From an uncultured Spirochaetota bacterium (GTDB lineage: Bacteria; Spirochaetota; Spirochaetia; Treponematales; Rectinemataceae), in contig CAIJMU010000057.1 of assembly GCA_903821875.1 (NCBI GenBank), positions 1 to 64,000 on the forward strand: a stretch of DNA of 64,000 nt, given 5' to 3'. The first letter of the stretch is position 1. The number at the start of each line of letters is the position of its first letter. Made by a program: the position numbers and the translations under genes. Of the stretch, positions 1-8,064 are shown piece by piece. The notes below the pieces were generated by a model. That model was given only the letters and a program-made list of their open reading frames with translations. It ran no database searches and was not told the origin of the DNA.

Positions 1-490
1 CGGCCTGGCCGGAGGCGGGCTTTTCACCAGCTTCATCGCTGCCACGCCCACGATCATCGTGTGCTGCCGCCGGAGCAGCGGCCGGAGCTGCGGTTGATCC
101 ATGCTCTTCAGATGCTCCGGCTTTGGCGCTGGGAGCGTCGTCGCTGCGAGCCGAAGGTTCGGCTTGGCCAGAGGCAGATTTGTCACCAGCTTCGCCGCTG
201 CCACGCCCACGATCCTCGTGTGCTGCCATCGGAGCGGCGGTTGATCCATGCTCATCGGATGCTCCGGCATTGGCGCTGGGGGCGTCGTCGCTTCGAGCTA
301 CGGGCTCGGCCTGGCTAGTGGCGGGCATTTCACCAGCTTCATCGCTGCCACGCCCACGATCCTCGTGTGCTGCCGCCGGAACAGCAGCCGGAGCGGCGGT
401 TGATCCATGCTCATCCGAAGCGCCGGCTTTGGCGCTGGGAGCGTCGTCGCTGCGAGCTACAGGCTCGGCCTGGCCAGAGACGTTCTTGCC
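1..490 (-). repeat. Coding tandem repeat, units of 159 and 147 bp
   Basis: Units start at 1, 160, 307 and 466 on the plus strand, so periods are 159, 147 and 159 bases (53, 49 and 53 residues). The 12-base difference is the loss of a four-residue Ala/Pro block. Copies are nearly identical, and the array continues beyond the left edge. Confidence 0.85.
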
Positions 491-1573
491 ACCCGCTTCG
501 TCGTCGCCCTTCCTGAGGGTGGCGGGGTTGTCTGAATCTACCGTGCCTGGGTCATTGCCGTGCCCACGATCCTCGTTTATAGAGGCCTGAGGAACGAAGA
601 TAAGCGGCTCGCCTGAACCAGGTGGCACTCCAAATGCAGCTGGCTCGCTTGAAGCTTGCGCTTCAAAGGAAGCTGGTGCCTCACCTGCAGTCGACGATTC
701 ACTTGCAGTCGACGGCTCTCGCGAGACAGGCACTTCGAAAGGTGCTGGCGACGCGCCTGATATCGGCTGAGCACTTGCCGTCGGTGGTTCCTTCGGAGTC
801 GGCGGCTCAGCAGTATCAGGCAGCACGCTGACAGCAGAAGGCTCTCTTGAGGCCGCAGGTTCTCTGGATGTAGGAGGCTCGCTTGTGTCGGCTGGTACAG
901 TGTCAGAAGGCTGATCCTGTGTCGTCGCTGTCTTGACTGGTGCTGCTGGTGCCAAGGGCTCTTTCGGGGTCGAATCAGCCGCTGCTGTTCGCATGTGGGT
1001 CGCCTGCGCAAACAATCCAGTCGGCACATGGCTCACCCTCGCCAAGGCTACCGGGATCAAGTCTGGTACCGGTGTTGGAGGTATCCCTCCTATGGACTCA
1101 GGAAGCGGTGCAGAGGAGGTGGCTCTCGCCTCAAAGCCGGGGCTCGTCGACGGAAAAGCTACAGGAGTTTCTCCGGCATGAGACATCTGCCTGATATCCG
1201 GAGCCCAGGACGAAGGCTCTATAGAACCAATTGCTTCGAGTGGCCTGCCTGGCGCAAGTCCCTGTGGTGCCCACACCGCTCCTGCACGCCCGGAATCGCC
1301 ATCAGTCGCCTGGTCCCTGTGCCTGAAGGAGAATTCGGAGCCTGCTGCGAGTTCCTCGTTCCGGCTTGCCAGGAGTTCGGCGGCCAGCTTCGCCTTCCGT
1401 TCGCTCTCCCGTGGGCCGGCCAGAGAGCCCGAATCGTGGATGCCTTCGAGGCTCATCGGCTTCGCGTGCTCAAGGGCGGAAAGGTCCACCTTGTCGGTCG
1501 AAGCCGCTTTTCCAGAGACGCCGGTGGCTTTGGCGGCAATGTCTTTTTTGTCAACGGTGGCCTCATCGCTCAT
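1..1573 (-). CDS. Large repetitive low-complexity protein, N-terminal part (probable type I secretion cargo), cut by window edge
   Basis: The minus-strand frame starting ATG at 1573 is open for 524 codons to the window edge, so the 3' part is missing. A GGGGG ribosome site lies 5 bases before the ATG. The first 200 residues or so are charged and Ala/Ser-rich, then the chain becomes Pro/Ala/Glu/Ser-rich and, below position 490, consists of tandem 49-53 residue repeats with the core AEPVARSDDAPSAKAGAS. No signal peptide and no membrane segment are visible, which fits export without N-terminal cleavage. It lies 27 bases after hlyD in the same direction and closes the secretion operon as far as visible, so I infer it is the cargo, perhaps a giant adhesin. 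Calcium-binding RTX nonapeptides or a C-terminal signal would lie outside the window. I do not recognise the family. Confidence 0.7.
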   Translation of the reverse strand, partial: MSDEATVDKKDIAAKATGVSGKAASTDKVDLSALEHAKPMSLEGIHDSGSLAGPRESERKAKLAAELLASRNEELAAGSEFSFRHRDQATDGDSGRAGAVWAPQGLAPGRPLEAIGSIEPSSWAPDIRQMSHAGETPVAFPSTSPGFEARATSSAPLPESIGGIPPTPVPDLIPVALARVSHVPTGLFAQATHMRTAAADSTPKEPLAPAAPVKTATTQDQPSDTVPADTSEPPTSREPAASREPSAVSVLPDTAEPPTPKEPPTASAQPISGASPAPFEVPVSREPSTASESSTAGEAPASFEAQASSEPAAFGVPPGSGEPLIFVPQASINEDRGHGNDPGTVDSDNPATLRKGDDEAGGKNVSGQAEPVARSDDAPSAKAGASDEHGSTAAPAAVPAAAHEDRGRGSDEAGEMPATSQAEPVARSDDAPSANAGASDEHGSTAAPMAAHEDRGRGSGEAGDKSASGQAEPSARSDDAPSAKAGASEEHGSTAAPAAAPAAAHDDRGRGSDEAGEKPASGQA

Positions 1574-1600
1574 GGGAACCCCCTTTGCAATCAATTGCGC

Positions 1601-2920
1601 TCATCGTTCCCGGAATGCTTCCTGTGCCGAAGCGAAGATGGGTTTCAGGATGTATTGCATTATCGTCCGTTCGCCCGTCACGATTTCTGCGGTCAGGACC
1701 ATGCCGGGGATCAAGACAAGGGGCTCGGCCTTGGCAAGTTCGCGTCCTTCTACCGTCGCGATCGAGCGGTAGTAGGGAGCGCCATCGTTTCCGGTCAAGG
1801 TTGATGCCGAAACCTCGCTGATCCTTCCCTTGAAACCGCCGAAGCGGTCGAAGGGATAGGCCGAGATCTTGAGCCTCACACGCAGGCCCGGCTGGATGGC
1901 CCCGATGTCTTTCGGTGATACGCGGATCTCGGCCCGGTAGCCCTTTTCCTTCGGAACGATGGAGGCGATGGTTGTACCGGATCTCACAACCTCCCCCTTG
2001 CCCGCCACTGCGAGTCCGAGGATGTAGCCATCGATGGGCGACCGCAGCTCAAGGGAACCGGCGCCATGCAGGAGATTCTTCTCCGTCTCATCGAGCTGGG
2101 CGAGGCGGACGTTGACGGCTGCGAGCTCATCAGAATAGCGATTGACCTGTTCGGCATGGTACTCCGTTCTTCGTGCATCGATTTCCGCAAGTTCCTGCAA
2201 GGTTTTCGAGCGAACCGACGGTATGCCCTTCACCTCCGCTTCGATGTTCGCCACTTCCCGCTCCACGGCTATGACCTGCGTCCTCGGCATGGTGCCTCGC
2301 TCTGCCAGGCTGCTGCGGATGGCGAGGTCTTCCTTGGCCAGCGTGAGTTGACGACCGGCTGCCGCGGTACGCGCATCGAGAGAGTCTAATTCCGATCTTT
2401 TCTGGGCAGCCTGGATCCTGAGGATCGTTTCCTTGGATGTAGTCGCCTGGAGCTCGGATTCATAGAGGCGTTTCTGGTCAGCCACAGCCAGGGATATTTC
2501 TCCCAATTGCGAGAAGTTGGCTCGCTTGCCGCTGAGCAGTGCGTTCAGCTTGATGCGCTGGGACTGGAGTGATATGCGTTCGGTCCGGCTTTGGGCAAGG
2601 GCCGTGTTGGTATCGACAGGGTCGAAGACCAGGAGGATGTCACCCGAGCTGACCTCCGAACCCTCCCGCACGAGGACCTGGGCTACGACTCCGCCGGTCG
2701 GATGCTGGACCCGTGCAGCCTCCACGTTGCCGCCGATCAGGCCCGGAGCCTGTGCAACCTCTTCTACGACCGCGAAGGAAGCCCAGATCAGGAAAAGGAT
2801 GACAGCGAGAATTCCGAAGGCTATCGCCAAGCCAGCCAGCGGCGGAGATTCGAGCTCGTTGAGAAGCGTCGATCTCTCAAGGAGCGAACGCTGGCTTCCC
2901 TCCCTTCGTCCAGGTTTCAT
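1601..2920 (-). CDS. HlyD-family membrane fusion protein of type I secretion system
   Basis: This 439-residue periplasmic adaptor would link the inner-membrane ABC exporter to TolC. It has a short cytoplasmic N-terminus (residues 1-27), one membrane helix (about 28-50), a biotinyl-lipoyl half near 75-100 (HPTGGVVAQVLVREGSEV), a long coiled-coil hairpin (about 105-270), the second lipoyl half (SPIDGYILGLAV, about 290-310) and a C-terminal beta domain ending in the family-typical IPGMVLTAEIVTGERTI. Its ATG overlaps the stop of the upstream ABC gene by four bases, so translation is probably coupled. Length is normal for LapC/HlyD-type adaptors. Confidence 0.93.
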   Translation of the reverse strand: MKPGRREGSQRSLLERSTLLNELESPPLAGLAIAFGILAVILFLIWASFAVVEEVAQAPGLIGGNVEAARVQHPTGGVVAQVLVREGSEVSSGDILLVFDPVDTNTALAQSRTERISLQSQRIKLNALLSGKRANFSQLGEISLAVADQKRLYESELQATTSKETILRIQAAQKRSELDSLDARTAAAGRQLTLAKEDLAIRSSLAERGTMPRTQVIAVEREVANIEAEVKGIPSVRSKTLQELAEIDARRTEYHAEQVNRYSDELAAVNVRLAQLDETEKNLLHGAGSLELRSPIDGYILGLAVAGKGEVVRSGTTIASIVPKEKGYRAEIRVSPKDIGAIQPGLRVRLKISAYPFDRFGGFKGRISEVSASTLTGNDGAPYYRSIATVEGRELAKAEPLVLIPGMVLTAEIVTGERTIMQYILKPIFASAQEAFRER

Positions 2921-4992
2921 GATGCCCGCCTCTTCGCTTCGATTTCGGGGGTCGGTCGATCGACCGTGGTGGCCCTCCCCCCGTCCAGCCTGAGTCCTTC
3001 GTCGGCAAGGGCCGAGAAGAATCCGTCATTCGTCATAAGTATGATGGTATCTCCATCCTCCCGCCGTTGCGTGACGATTGAGGCCACCGCCTCGCGTGAC
3101 GAAGGCGGGATTCCGAGCTCGGGTCCGTCGATGATGAGAGTCGAGGACTTCCGGGAGAAGGCGCGCGCCAGGGTGATAAGGCGGCCGATGTCGTCGGGCA
3201 GGGTATCGACGTCCTTCCGGGAAAGACTCGTCATGAGATCCCAGCCCCTCGTCGCAAGAAGTGCCAGAAGGCCGAGTTCTTCGGCCAGCGCGGTGATTTC
3301 CATGTCCTGGGCCTCCGCTGCTCCCAGCCTGATGTTGCCGAGCACAGTCTCCGGGAATAGCGGCGCCGCTGTCGGCGCGTACGCGAGGCTTTGCCTGAGC
3401 AGCGCGGGATCGATCTGGAGGATATTCTGGCCTCCGAGGGTGATGCGGCCGGATTGCGGACGATACAGTCCCAAGGCGAGCTTGGCGATCGTGGTCTTTC
3501 CCGAGCCGGCGTGTCCGCCTATCGCGAGGATGGAGCCGGACCGTGCGAAGAAATCGATTTCCTGCAAGGCCGGGTAGCCCTCTGAGCCGTACCTGAAAAA
3601 TACCTCGTGGAAGCCAAGGTCCCCTCCCGGCTTGGTGCCGAGCGGACGTGGAGCGAGACTCGGCAGCTCGAGGGGCAGGGACAGGAAGCGCTTGATCTGG
3701 TCAACGCTTTTCGAAACTCCGTCCAGTTGCGTTATTACGACGAATGCAGACCTCGCTGGCTCGAGCACGCGCCAGACCAGAAGCATGGCAGCCACGAGCG
3801 CTTCGGGCCGCGCGCGTTCGGCGAAGACATCCAATATGCCGAAGTAGAGCGTGGCCAGGCCCCCGAGAGAGACAGCGAGGGAGGACAGGGAGGAAATCAT
3901 CCCATTCACCCGCTGGAGTTCGTAGCTTGAAAGCGCTGCAGTCCGCGAGGCGCGGGAGAAGCGCTCGAGCCAGGATCCGCGGGCCGCGCCCGAGAGCTGG
4001 GACTTCGCAGCGACGATCCGGGCGAAGAGATCGTGTCGCTCCCCGTCCTCGCGGGCAAAATTGGCCTGCGCCTTCTTCACGATCGGGTAGAAGAGCGCGG
4101 AGGCCAGCGCAAAGAACAGGAGGGCCAGGAGGGGGGCGATGAGGAGCCGGGGCCCGGCACCCGCCAGCCAGAATATGTTGAGTATGAGGAAGGGGATGTC
4201 GAAGATGGCCGCAAAAGCCGGTCCGCCGATGAAATCAGAGATGGTCTCGAAATCGCGGACACGACGGATCTGGGAATCGAGCGGCGCGGATTCCGTAAAG
4301 GAGGTCTGGAAAGAGAGCAGCCTCCGGAAGATTTCTGCCCCTATGGTCTGGCCGAAGCGGGCGCTCGAATAGTCGAGGAGAGACCCTCGGAGGAAGCGAA
4401 GCCCGGCATCGGCTACCAGGTAGAGCGTGGCTCCGAAGGCGAGCGAGACCACAAATCGCCCCTCGGAGGTGGCAGCCAGCCTTCCGTACATCGCCGTCAT
4501 CAGGAGGGGATAGAGCAACGAGAGGACGCCGAGCGCGATGGAAAATACCGATCCAATTATCAGATATTTCCTGAACCTGCCGGCAACGGACCAGAACCAG
4601 TCCGCTCCAGGCTTTCGCTCGTTTCCCTCATCGAGGGCCTGGAACCGGAAGGCGCGGACCCTTCGGCTTCCGGTTTTCATCCTTCTGTAGCGTGCGCTGC
4701 GGCCGTCGAAGGCGAAAAGGGAATCATCGTTCCTTCTCAGGACAACGAGGAAGTTGCCGTCGCCTTCCGCTATGAGACAGGGAAGGTTTACCTCTCGGAG
4801 GGAGCGGAGGCTCGTTTTCGCGGAACGGTGGCTGAAGCCGAGGGCTGCCATCGCATTCAGCATGTCCGGCAAGGATTTGGCCCTGTCGATTTCCAGACCT
4901 CGAAGGCTGGCCTCCGCGCCGCCACCGGCGCCAAGCGCATCGAGCAGAGGTACGAGGCAAGCCTGGAGGGCCTTGATATCAGGCTCACGCAT
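2917..4992 (-). CDS. Type I secretion ABC half-exporter with C39-like domain; degenerate ATPase motifs
   Basis: This 691-residue protein has a peptidase-like N-terminal domain without a plausible catalytic cysteine (about 1-115), a six-helix exporter domain (about 140-430, with the T1SS-typical RRVRDFETISDFIGG) and a nucleotide-binding domain (about 455-680). Walker A is intact (GGHAGSGKTT, K499). The Q-loop glutamine is replaced (YAPT), the LSGGQ signature is TLPDD (597-601), Walker B keeps D622 but has Gly at 623 where the catalytic Glu belongs, and the switch His is Asn655. It overlaps the hemerythrin gene by 8 bases and hlyD by 4. I infer it pairs with the other half-exporter of the operon. 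It can probably bind ATP, but strong hydrolysis is doubtful. Confidence 0.9.
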   Translation of the reverse strand: MREPDIKALQACLVPLLDALGAGGGAEASLRGLEIDRAKSLPDMLNAMAALGFSHRSAKTSLRSLREVNLPCLIAEGDGNFLVVLRRNDDSLFAFDGRSARYRRMKTGSRRVRAFRFQALDEGNERKPGADWFWSVAGRFRKYLIIGSVFSIALGVLSLLYPLLMTAMYGRLAATSEGRFVVSLAFGATLYLVADAGLRFLRGSLLDYSSARFGQTIGAEIFRRLLSFQTSFTESAPLDSQIRRVRDFETISDFIGGPAFAAIFDIPFLILNIFWLAGAGPRLLIAPLLALLFFALASALFYPIVKKAQANFAREDGERHDLFARIVAAKSQLSGAARGSWLERFSRASRTAALSSYELQRVNGMISSLSSLAVSLGGLATLYFGILDVFAERARPEALVAAMLLVWRVLEPARSAFVVITQLDGVSKSVDQIKRFLSLPLELPSLAPRPLGTKPGGDLGFHEVFFRYGSEGYPALQEIDFFARSGSILAIGGHAGSGKTTIAKLALGLYRPQSGRITLGGQNILQIDPALLRQSLAYAPTAAPLFPETVLGNIRLGAAEAQDMEITALAEELGLLALLATRGWDLMTSLSRKDVDTLPDDIGRLITLARAFSRKSSTLIIDGPELGIPPSSREAVASIVTQRREDGDTIILMTNDGFFSALADEGLRLDGGRATTVDRPTPEIEAKRRAS

Positions 4993-6343
4993 TGACCACC
5001 CCTTCCTTTCCGACCGCGGATCCGAAGGTCTCGATATCCGTGCCGTTGGTATGAGTCACCCACCATGCAGCGAGCTTGTTGCGCAGGCCGGAGCTGACGT
5101 CGAGGCGGCCCCCGGAGGCATCGGCCCTCAGCTCGGCGAAGGCCAAGGCAAGATTCCTGTGTTCCTCCCTGTGCCGCATGATGAGACGGGGCGCAATGCC
5201 GGAATCAGCCAGGCGAAGGATGGAATCCTCCCGCTCGAAATGTTCTTTTGCGAAGCCTGCAAGGCCTTCGATCGCCTTTTCGAGCGTGAGTGCCTCGCTT
5301 TGCGCCTTCCGCCCCGACGCGCCGGTGGCAGCCAGGGTCCTGAAGGAAAGATCGATGAAGTGCTGATGGTCTTCGTCGATGGCCGCTATGCCTGTCTTTC
5401 GTATGAGGTGATAGAGTTCGGAGGATTCGCGGGCGGCTTCCATTGCCGTAGCAATCCAGTTGCCCCTCCTGAAGCTGTCATAGTCCACCTGGCCGATGTG
5501 CACGGTGAGCCAGCAGAGGAGCTCCAGCGCCACGCCCTTGAGTCCCTGGCCTCCACTGACCTCACCTTCCTTTTCACAGGAGTTCATCGTCCGGTCGAGG
5601 GTGGCCACAAACTCCTTGTGCAGCTTGCGCTGAAGGGCGGTGTTCTTCGCAGCATGGAGATCGAGCAACTCTTCCTCGTGGGCGAAATGCCGGGTGGTGG
5701 AATCCCGGAGCGCGATGAGGGAGGGAAGACAATCTCCAGGCTTCCCTTCCCTGAGGTCGTGTGCGGCCGCAATGATGTCTTCTACGATCTGGCGGTGCTC
5801 GAGGTCGAGCTCGTCGATGCCCGTGGTACGCACGATGTCCGCAAGGTCGTTCCAGCTGCGGGCTTCCGCCAGGGAAGGAGCGAGCCCCTTGATCTCGAAG
5901 GTCTCACGGTCGGATTCCGCGATATGGTCGACAATCCAGGCGAAGATGGAGCCCCGCAGGTCGGTGGGCACCGAGGTCCTGCCCGCGGCGAACTCGGCCG
6001 AGAACCGCTGGAGGTCTCCAACGATGCGTCTATGCTCCCTTCGCTGCCGCTCGAGTCCCGGGGCGTGGAGGCGCTCCACCAGAACTTCCTCACGATCAAA
6101 ATGGTAGACTGTGTAGCTCATCAGTTGCTCGATGAGCCCCGCCTGTGCCTCAAGCATCCCCTCATCGATGCCCTTGAGGGCCGAAGCGTCCAATTGGAGG
6201 TTAAGGTCGATGGCGTAGCGAAGGAGGACACGATGGTCCGAATCGACGGCATCGATGCCCGTGTCGAGCAGTATGGCGTCAAGATCACGCTCGCTTCGGG
6301 CAGCGAGCAGCGCCCATCGTATCCACGCTCCTTCGTCCATCAT
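4985..6343 (-). CDS. Triple-domain hemerythrin encoded inside the type I secretion operon
   Basis: This 452-residue soluble protein contains three bacteriohemerythrin domains. Domain 1 has H37, H81, E85, H104, H140 and D145 but Gln100 where the HxxxH pair needs its first His. Domain 2 has H183, H219, E223, H242, H282 and D287 but Gln238 at the same position. Domain 3 has the complete seven-ligand set (H326, H368, E372, H391, H395, H431, D436). Hemerythrin domains bind O2 at a di-iron centre, so domain 3 should bind O2 and the others may be structural or altered. The ATG at 6343 overlaps the stop of the upstream ABC gene (ATGATGA) and follows GAGG; longer in-frame starts lie inside that gene. 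There is no signal peptide or output domain. Position in the operon suggests O2 sensing or delivery linked to secretion, which is inference. Confidence 0.92.
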   Translation of the reverse strand: MMDEGAWIRWALLAARSERDLDAILLDTGIDAVDSDHRVLLRYAIDLNLQLDASALKGIDEGMLEAQAGLIEQLMSYTVYHFDREEVLVERLHAPGLERQRREHRRIVGDLQRFSAEFAAGRTSVPTDLRGSIFAWIVDHIAESDRETFEIKGLAPSLAEARSWNDLADIVRTTGIDELDLEHRQIVEDIIAAAHDLREGKPGDCLPSLIALRDSTTRHFAHEEELLDLHAAKNTALQRKLHKEFVATLDRTMNSCEKEGEVSGGQGLKGVALELLCWLTVHIGQVDYDSFRRGNWIATAMEAARESSELYHLIRKTGIAAIDEDHQHFIDLSFRTLAATGASGRKAQSEALTLEKAIEGLAGFAKEHFEREDSILRLADSGIAPRLIMRHREEHRNLALAFAELRADASGGRLDVSSGLRNKLAAWWVTHTNGTDIETFGSAVGKEGVVNA

Positions 6344-8064
6344 GTACCCGCCACCTCGAGCATCGGCCTGAGGGCCTCCCTGACGACGATCCTTCCCTCG
6401 AAGGGCTCTCCGACCTTGCCGCAAATTCCCACGAATTCCTTTCGTCGTGATGCGACAACAAGGGTTGTACCCTCCGAAAGCCTTCCGAGCAGGTCCAGGA
6501 CCGCCCTTCGTCCTTCCTCGTCGAGGCCCGCGTCGGCACGGTTCCACACGAGGAGCCTGGGCCGCCTCGCGATAGACCGGGCGATGCAGAGGCGCTGGAC
6601 GAGGGCGGCGGGCAGGAGCTCGGCACGGGGGTCGAGCGGGGTGTCATAGCCCCGCGGGAGCCTCGCGATCGGCTTTTCGAGGCCCAGTAGTGCAGCTGCG
6701 TCCAGGGCAGAGTCCCGGAGCGCCGGATTGAATCCTGTCAGGTTATCGAGGACGGTTCCCGGCAGGAGTTCCCCCTTCGGAGGCACATAGGCGATAACGC
6801 CATTGCTGCTCGACTCCCAGCGGTCGAGTGGATAGACATCGAGGATGACGCTGCCTGAATCCGGGCGCCTGAGACCGGCCGCGACAAAGCAGAGGCCCGA
6901 GGCCCAGCCCTGACCATCGTCGAGCAGCCCGAGGGAGTCTCCGGGACGAAGGACAAAGCTTGTAGGGCCGAAGCCATCGGGAGTCCCGGCCCGCGATGCC
7001 ACCTCCGCAAACTCGAGCCTGCTTTCAAGGGCAGTGGGCAGGGGCGGCCTGGCCTTTACCTCCGGGCCTGCGATTCCCAGGGCCTTCAGCGCATGTTCTG
7101 TCGCAATGCCGGTTTCGGCGCGCTGGTAGGCGATCCTCACGAAGCCCTGGGCCGAGCCCATGGCGCGCGAGGCGAGCAGAAGCACGGTGGAGAGGGCTCC
7201 GACCGTGAGCGCACCGCGGGCAACCGCCGAGGCACCAAGGGCCAGGACGGCGAAACCCATGGCCGCGGAAATAAAGCGCTGGAACTCGGCGGTGACCCGG
7301 ACCCCGCGTCTGGCGGAATACGCCGCATCGGCCTGGACAGATTGGGTTCGCTCGAAGCGCATGGCCAGAATGGGTTCGAGGGCCTGGGCCTTGACGAATC
7401 CGATGTTTCCGAGCGAGCGCGATATCTCCTCGATCCTCTCCTGCTCGATTGCCGAAAGCCTGCGATGCTTTTCCGCAGAGCGCGAGACCTCGAAAGCAGA
7501 CACAATGAGCTGTATCAGTACGCCTGCGACGGGAATCAGGGCGAGCGGCCCTCCGATGAGCCAGAGCACAGCGAGGTAGAGCAGTGCGAAGGGTGATTCG
7601 GCCAGTGCCGGCAAGGCCTGGGCGATCATGGACGCAACAATCCGTCCCGCCCCCAGCCTCTCGAGGTGCTCCCCTGGACCTATGTCAGCCACCGTCTCGC
7701 CTTCGGCTGACAGCAGTGCAGTGACAGCCTTGATCTCGTAGGTCGAGGACACGCGGGCGACTGCCCAGGCGGAGATTCTTCCCCTCGCCACCGAGACCAG
7801 GGCTTCAATGCACAGGGCCAGGGCACAGCCGCCGAAAAGCCAGACCAGGGTCGATGTGGAACGGTAGGCTACGATACGGTCATAGACCTGGACCATGGAA
7901 AGGGGCAGGGCGAGGCCGAGCACACCGATGGCGAGGGAAGCCAGGGCTATGCCCCTGGTCGTCGCAGGCGCGATCGCGGCTGATATCTCCTTGCCCATAA
8001 GCCGAAGGAGGGGTTTCGCGCCCACGAGCGTGATCGCAGTGCGGAGAAAGGGGCGGTATTTCAT
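6340..8064 (-). CDS. Type I secretion ABC half-exporter with fully degenerate nucleotide-binding domain
   Basis: This 574-residue exporter-fold protein has membrane helices at about 35-310 and an NBD-like domain at about 345-560. Every ATPase motif is lost: the Walker A Lys aligns with Ala388 (DDGQGWASG), the Q-loop Gln with Pro429, the signature reads LLPAA (483-487), Walker B reads LLVWNR (Asn508, Arg509 in place of Asp-Glu) and the switch His is Ser539. The reading frame is otherwise clean and tightly packed with its neighbours (ATGA-type overlaps at both ends), so it looks like a maintained pseudo-ATPase rather than a decaying gene. It lacks the C39-like N-terminal domain found in its partner. 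Likely role: non-hydrolytic half of a heterodimeric T1SS exporter. Confidence 0.88.
   Translation of the reverse strand: MKYRPFLRTAITLVGAKPLLRLMGKEISAAIAPATTRGIALASLAIGVLGLALPLSMVQVYDRIVAYRSTSTLVWLFGGCALALCIEALVSVARGRISAWAVARVSSTYEIKAVTALLSAEGETVADIGPGEHLERLGAGRIVASMIAQALPALAESPFALLYLAVLWLIGGPLALIPVAGVLIQLIVSAFEVSRSAEKHRRLSAIEQERIEEISRSLGNIGFVKAQALEPILAMRFERTQSVQADAAYSARRGVRVTAEFQRFISAAMGFAVLALGASAVARGALTVGALSTVLLLASRAMGSAQGFVRIAYQRAETGIATEHALKALGIAGPEVKARPPLPTALESRLEFAEVASRAGTPDGFGPTSFVLRPGDSLGLLDDGQGWASGLCFVAAGLRRPDSGSVILDVYPLDRWESSSNGVIAYVPPKGELLPGTVLDNLTGFNPALRDSALDAAALLGLEKPIARLPRGYDTPLDPRAELLPAALVQRLCIARSIARRPRLLVWNRADAGLDEEGRRAVLDLLGRLSEGTTLVVASRRKEFVGICGKVGEPFEGRIVVREALRPMLEVAGT

Noticed and set aside
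123-590. Plus-strand 155-residue repetitive frame
   Set aside because: It is antisense to the repeat array of the secretion-cargo frame, which is longer, has a ribosome site and fits the operon.
2917-4992. Active C39 peptidase domain in the ABC protein
   Set aside because: The N-terminal domain has the C39 fold pattern but no Cys-His-Asp arrangement, so it is a C39-like cargo-binding domain at most.
4754-6649. 631-residue plus-strand open frame
   Set aside because: Antisense to the hemerythrin and ABC genes, which have clear domains and overlapping starts and stops.
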